Assembly: GCA_021775385.1 (NCBI GenBank) | Contig: JAJFHW010000125.1 | Coordinates: 1-10,394, forward strand | Length of the DNA stretch: 10,394 bases | DNA from: Hyphomicrobiales bacterium | Lineage (GTDB): Bacteria; Pseudomonadota; Alphaproteobacteria; Rhizobiales; HXMU1428-3 | Reading direction: 5' to 3' | Shown here: positions 8,717-10,394 of the stretch, piece after piece | Layout: every line of letters begins with the position of its first letter | How positions within the stretch are numbered: the stretch's first letter is position 1 | Notes under the pieces: model-generated | The model's input: only the letters and a program-made list of their open reading frames with translations | What the model was told of the DNA's origin: nothing | The model's database searches: none | Position numbers and translations under genes: made by a program

Positions 8717-8767
8717 AATTTAGTTTATCTGCTAAATCAGTTTATCTGCCAAATCAGTATATCTGAA
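8717..8767 (+). repeat. Three tandem 17-bp direct repeats upstream of ppx
   Basis: The copies at 8717-8733, 8734-8750 and 8751-8767 follow AAATCAGTTTATCTGCC. The first differs at three positions and the third at three. They end 18 bases before the ppx ATG and share the AGTTTATC core with the palindrome at 8640-8657. There are no unique spacers, so this is not a CRISPR array. Binding sites for a regulator, or simple slippage duplication, are both possible. Confidence 0.8.
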
Positions 8768-8785
8768 AGGGAAAGAGAATAGAAA

Positions 8786-10312
8786 ATGCCGGGCGATGTA
8801 GGTGACAACCACAGGCGCAAATCCGGTATGGAGGGGAGAATATGCAAAGAAAACCAGCAAAGGTCACAAAGATCGCCAGCAGAAGATGAAGACTTAAGTG
8901 CTCACTCAGAAAAAAAACATAAAAAAGAGAGCTTAAAAGAATTCGCTCAAGCTTCTGTTAAGGCAAGACCTGTTGATGCAAAACCCGTTGAAGCAAGGGA
9001 CGGAGCCATTCGCCAGCCAGCAACATCTGATAAAAAAGATGTGCCATTCAGGCGAGCTGCTCCCTCAGAGCTAAAACAAGAGCCTCCAGCCGATGGAGTC
9101 TGCAAAAAAAACAATGCAGGCGACAGTGCTAAAAAATTTAAACCAAAACAGAGCAATAAAACAAAAGCTCCTGTTTATGGCGCCCTGGATCTTGGCACAA
9201 ATAATTGCCGGCTCCTATTGGCGCGCCCAAACCACCAGGGTTTTCAAATCGTTGATGCTTTTTCTCGCATCATCAGGTTAGGCGAAGGCGTTAGTGAAAC
9301 AAACTATCTCTCCAAAGATGCCATGGCTCGGACAATCGATGCACTTCAGGTTTGCTCAGCAAAACTCGCCTTTCATAAAGTCAATCGAGCCAGGTTGGTA
9401 GCGACACAAGCCTGCAGAGCTGCCGGCAATAGCGCTCATTTTCTTGAAAATGTTGCAAGCCAAACAGGACTAAACTTAGAGATTATTTGCCAGGAAACAG
9501 AAGCTAAATTAGCCGTTTCTGGTTGTGTGCCGCTAATAGACAGTAATTGTGATTATGCGCTTATTTTTGACATTGGCGGCGGCTCCTCAGAATTAATTTG
9601 GATTGATATACAAAAAATCCAGGGCGCCCAATCATTAAATTGCATTAATGCTGAAGAAGCCATCGTATCATGGATCTCGCTTCCCGTAGGTGTTGTGACA
9701 TTAGCAGAAAAATTCGGTGGCAAGCATGTCGATAAAGATGTGTTTGAAAAAATGGTCGCTTACGTCAAAATTCTGCTTGATGGCTTTGCAAATCACATCA
9801 AAGAAACAACGGATATAAACAATTCAAAGATCCACTACTTAGGAACGTCAGGTACTGTAACAACATTGGCCGGAGTTCATTTGAGTTTAGAGAGCTACGA
9901 CAGGCAAAAGATAGATGGCATTTGGATGCACACCGATGAAGTGACGAATGTATCTAAAAGATTATTGAATTTGAGCTTTGATGAGCGCTCTGCCATTCCC
10001 TCAATAGGGCGCGAGCGCGCTGATCTGGTAATGGGTGGTTGTGCAATCTTGGAGGCAATGTTAGAAACATGGCCAACGAACCAGTTGCGCGTAGCTGATA
10101 GAGGTCTAAGAGAAGGCATTCTAGCTAAGTTAATGGCTGAAGACGGGTTTATAAAACCAGGTCAAACTTGGACAAGCCAACCGAAAAAAAATCAAGGAAA
10201 AAAGGGTGTCTACAGAGGCCAAAATAGAGGCCAAAATAAAGGCAAAAATAGATATATGTCGCCCCGGACAAATAATATCCAGACAAATAACACCAAAAAA
10301 ACACGTGATTAA
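8786..10312 (+). CDS. ppx: Ppx/GppA-family phosphatase (exopolyphosphatase or pppGpp phosphohydrolase)
   Basis: A 508-residue protein whose core (about 130-455) is an actin-fold Ppx/GppA phosphatase: phosphate-1 motif DLGTNNCRLLLA (135-146), a catalytic-glutamate region CQETEAKL (235-242), phosphate-2 FDIGGGSSEL (261-270), GTSGTVTTLAG (353-363), RADLVMGGCAIL (411-422) and DRGLREGIL (438-446). Members release phosphate from polyphosphate or convert pppGpp to ppGpp; the sequence does not decide between them. The extra C-terminal domains of long E. coli Ppx are absent. Residues 1-129 are Lys/Glu/Ala/Pro-rich and probably disordered; the tail is basic with a triple RGQN-like repeat (477-488). A TAG at 8780-8782 makes the ATG at 8786 the earliest start; M15 (8828) is the only other ATG before the core. 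GGGAAAGAG upstream is a loose ribosome site. In many Alphaproteobacteria this gene precedes rlmE. Confidence 0.92.
   Translation: MPGDVGDNHRRKSGMEGRICKENQQRSQRSPAEDEDLSAHSEKKHKKESLKEFAQASVKARPVDAKPVEARDGAIRQPATSDKKDVPFRRAAPSELKQEPPADGVCKKNNAGDSAKKFKPKQSNKTKAPVYGALDLGTNNCRLLLARPNHQGFQIVDAFSRIIRLGEGVSETNYLSKDAMARTIDALQVCSAKLAFHKVNRARLVATQACRAAGNSAHFLENVASQTGLNLEIICQETEAKLAVSGCVPLIDSNCDYALIFDIGGGSSELIWIDIQKIQGAQSLNCINAEEAIVSWISLPVGVVTLAEKFGGKHVDKDVFEKMVAYVKILLDGFANHIKETTDINNSKIHYLGTSGTVTTLAGVHLSLESYDRQKIDGIWMHTDEVTNVSKRLLNLSFDERSAIPSIGRERADLVMGGCAILEAMLETWPTNQLRVADRGLREGILAKLMAEDGFIKPGQTWTSQPKKNQGKKGVYRGQNRGQNKGKNRYMSPRTNNIQTNNTKKTRD
10214..10249 (+). repeat. 12-bp tandem repeat in the ppx tail
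   Basis: Two identical copies of AGAGGCCAAAAT (10214-10225, 10226-10237) and a third with two changes (10238-10249) encode RGQN-RGQN-KGKN. The period is a multiple of three, so copy-number change would keep the frame. A basic low-complexity tail of this sort often contacts nucleic acid or other polyanions; that is inference here. Confidence 0.85.
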
Positions 10313-10363
10313 TAACCAGCTAAAAAAATGTCCAAAACAAAATGGGCATGAAAGCTTAAAGCA

Positions 10364-10394
10364 ATGAATAAAAAGAAAACCCCGTCAAGAGCCA
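10364..10394 (+). CDS. Start of an unidentified gene cut by the window edge (possibly rlmE by context)
   Basis: An ATG at 10364 opens a frame that runs off the edge as MNKKKTPSRA, 51 bases after the ppx stop. Two nearer ATGs (10328 and 10342) hit stop codons within eight codons, so this is the only sustained start. The ribosome site is weak. In many Alphaproteobacteria the gene after this type of Ppx/GppA is rlmE, the 23S rRNA ribose methyltransferase, whose N-terminus is often basic. Ten residues cannot prove identity. Confidence 0.35.
   Translation, partial: MNKKKTPSRA

Noticed and set aside
8717..8767. Possible CRISPR-like or iteron array
   Set aside because: The three 17-bp units are directly contiguous without spacers, and no cas or replication-initiation gene is nearby.
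10328..10356. ATG codons at 10328 and 10342 as starts of the next gene
   Set aside because: Both frames reach a stop within eight codons; only the ATG at 10364 stays open to the edge.

Overview
The window looks like ordinary chromosomal DNA of a low-GC (low-to-mid 40s % by eye) alphaproteobacterium, perhaps of the Hyphomicrobiales. This rests on three things: the fused CysN-CysC sulfate-activation protein next to CysD, an alphaproteobacterial-style Ppx/GppA phosphatase with a long charged N-terminal extension, and the general character of the proteins. There are no RNA genes, mobile elements, phage genes or CRISPR arrays, and codon use does not change abruptly anywhere.

Layout from left to right. 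(1) The last 35 codons of a plus-strand gene resembling the C-terminus of a family-3 periplasmic solute-binding protein. It converges on the efflux operon, and one strong hairpin at about 144-176 appears to end transcription from both sides. (2) A minus-strand three-gene operon running from about 5217 down to 217: a PadR-family regulator, an RND periplasmic adaptor (membrane-fusion protein) and an RND inner-membrane pump. No outer-membrane channel is encoded, so the pump probably borrows a TolC-type protein from elsewhere. A 19-bp palindrome upstream of the PadR gene is a good candidate operator for autorepression. (3) A 477-bp AT-rich intergenic region separating the divergent padR and cysD genes. 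(4) A plus-strand pair, cysD and cysNC, that converts sulfate through APS to PAPS, followed by a long hairpin terminator. (5) A 155-bp stretch dense in small palindromes and 17-bp direct repeats sharing an AGTTTATC core, which leads into (6) the Ppx/GppA phosphatase gene. (7) The first ten codons of a further plus-strand gene at the right edge. By alphaproteobacterial gene order this may be rlmE, but the sequence alone cannot show that.

I found no convincing undescribed system. The points most worth a second look are non-coding: the repeated AGTTTATC element and palindromes upstream of ppx, the PadR operator candidate, and the shared terminator. In the proteins, the pump has a reduced proton-relay motif, and a strong ribosome binding site inside the start of ppx points into a different frame.
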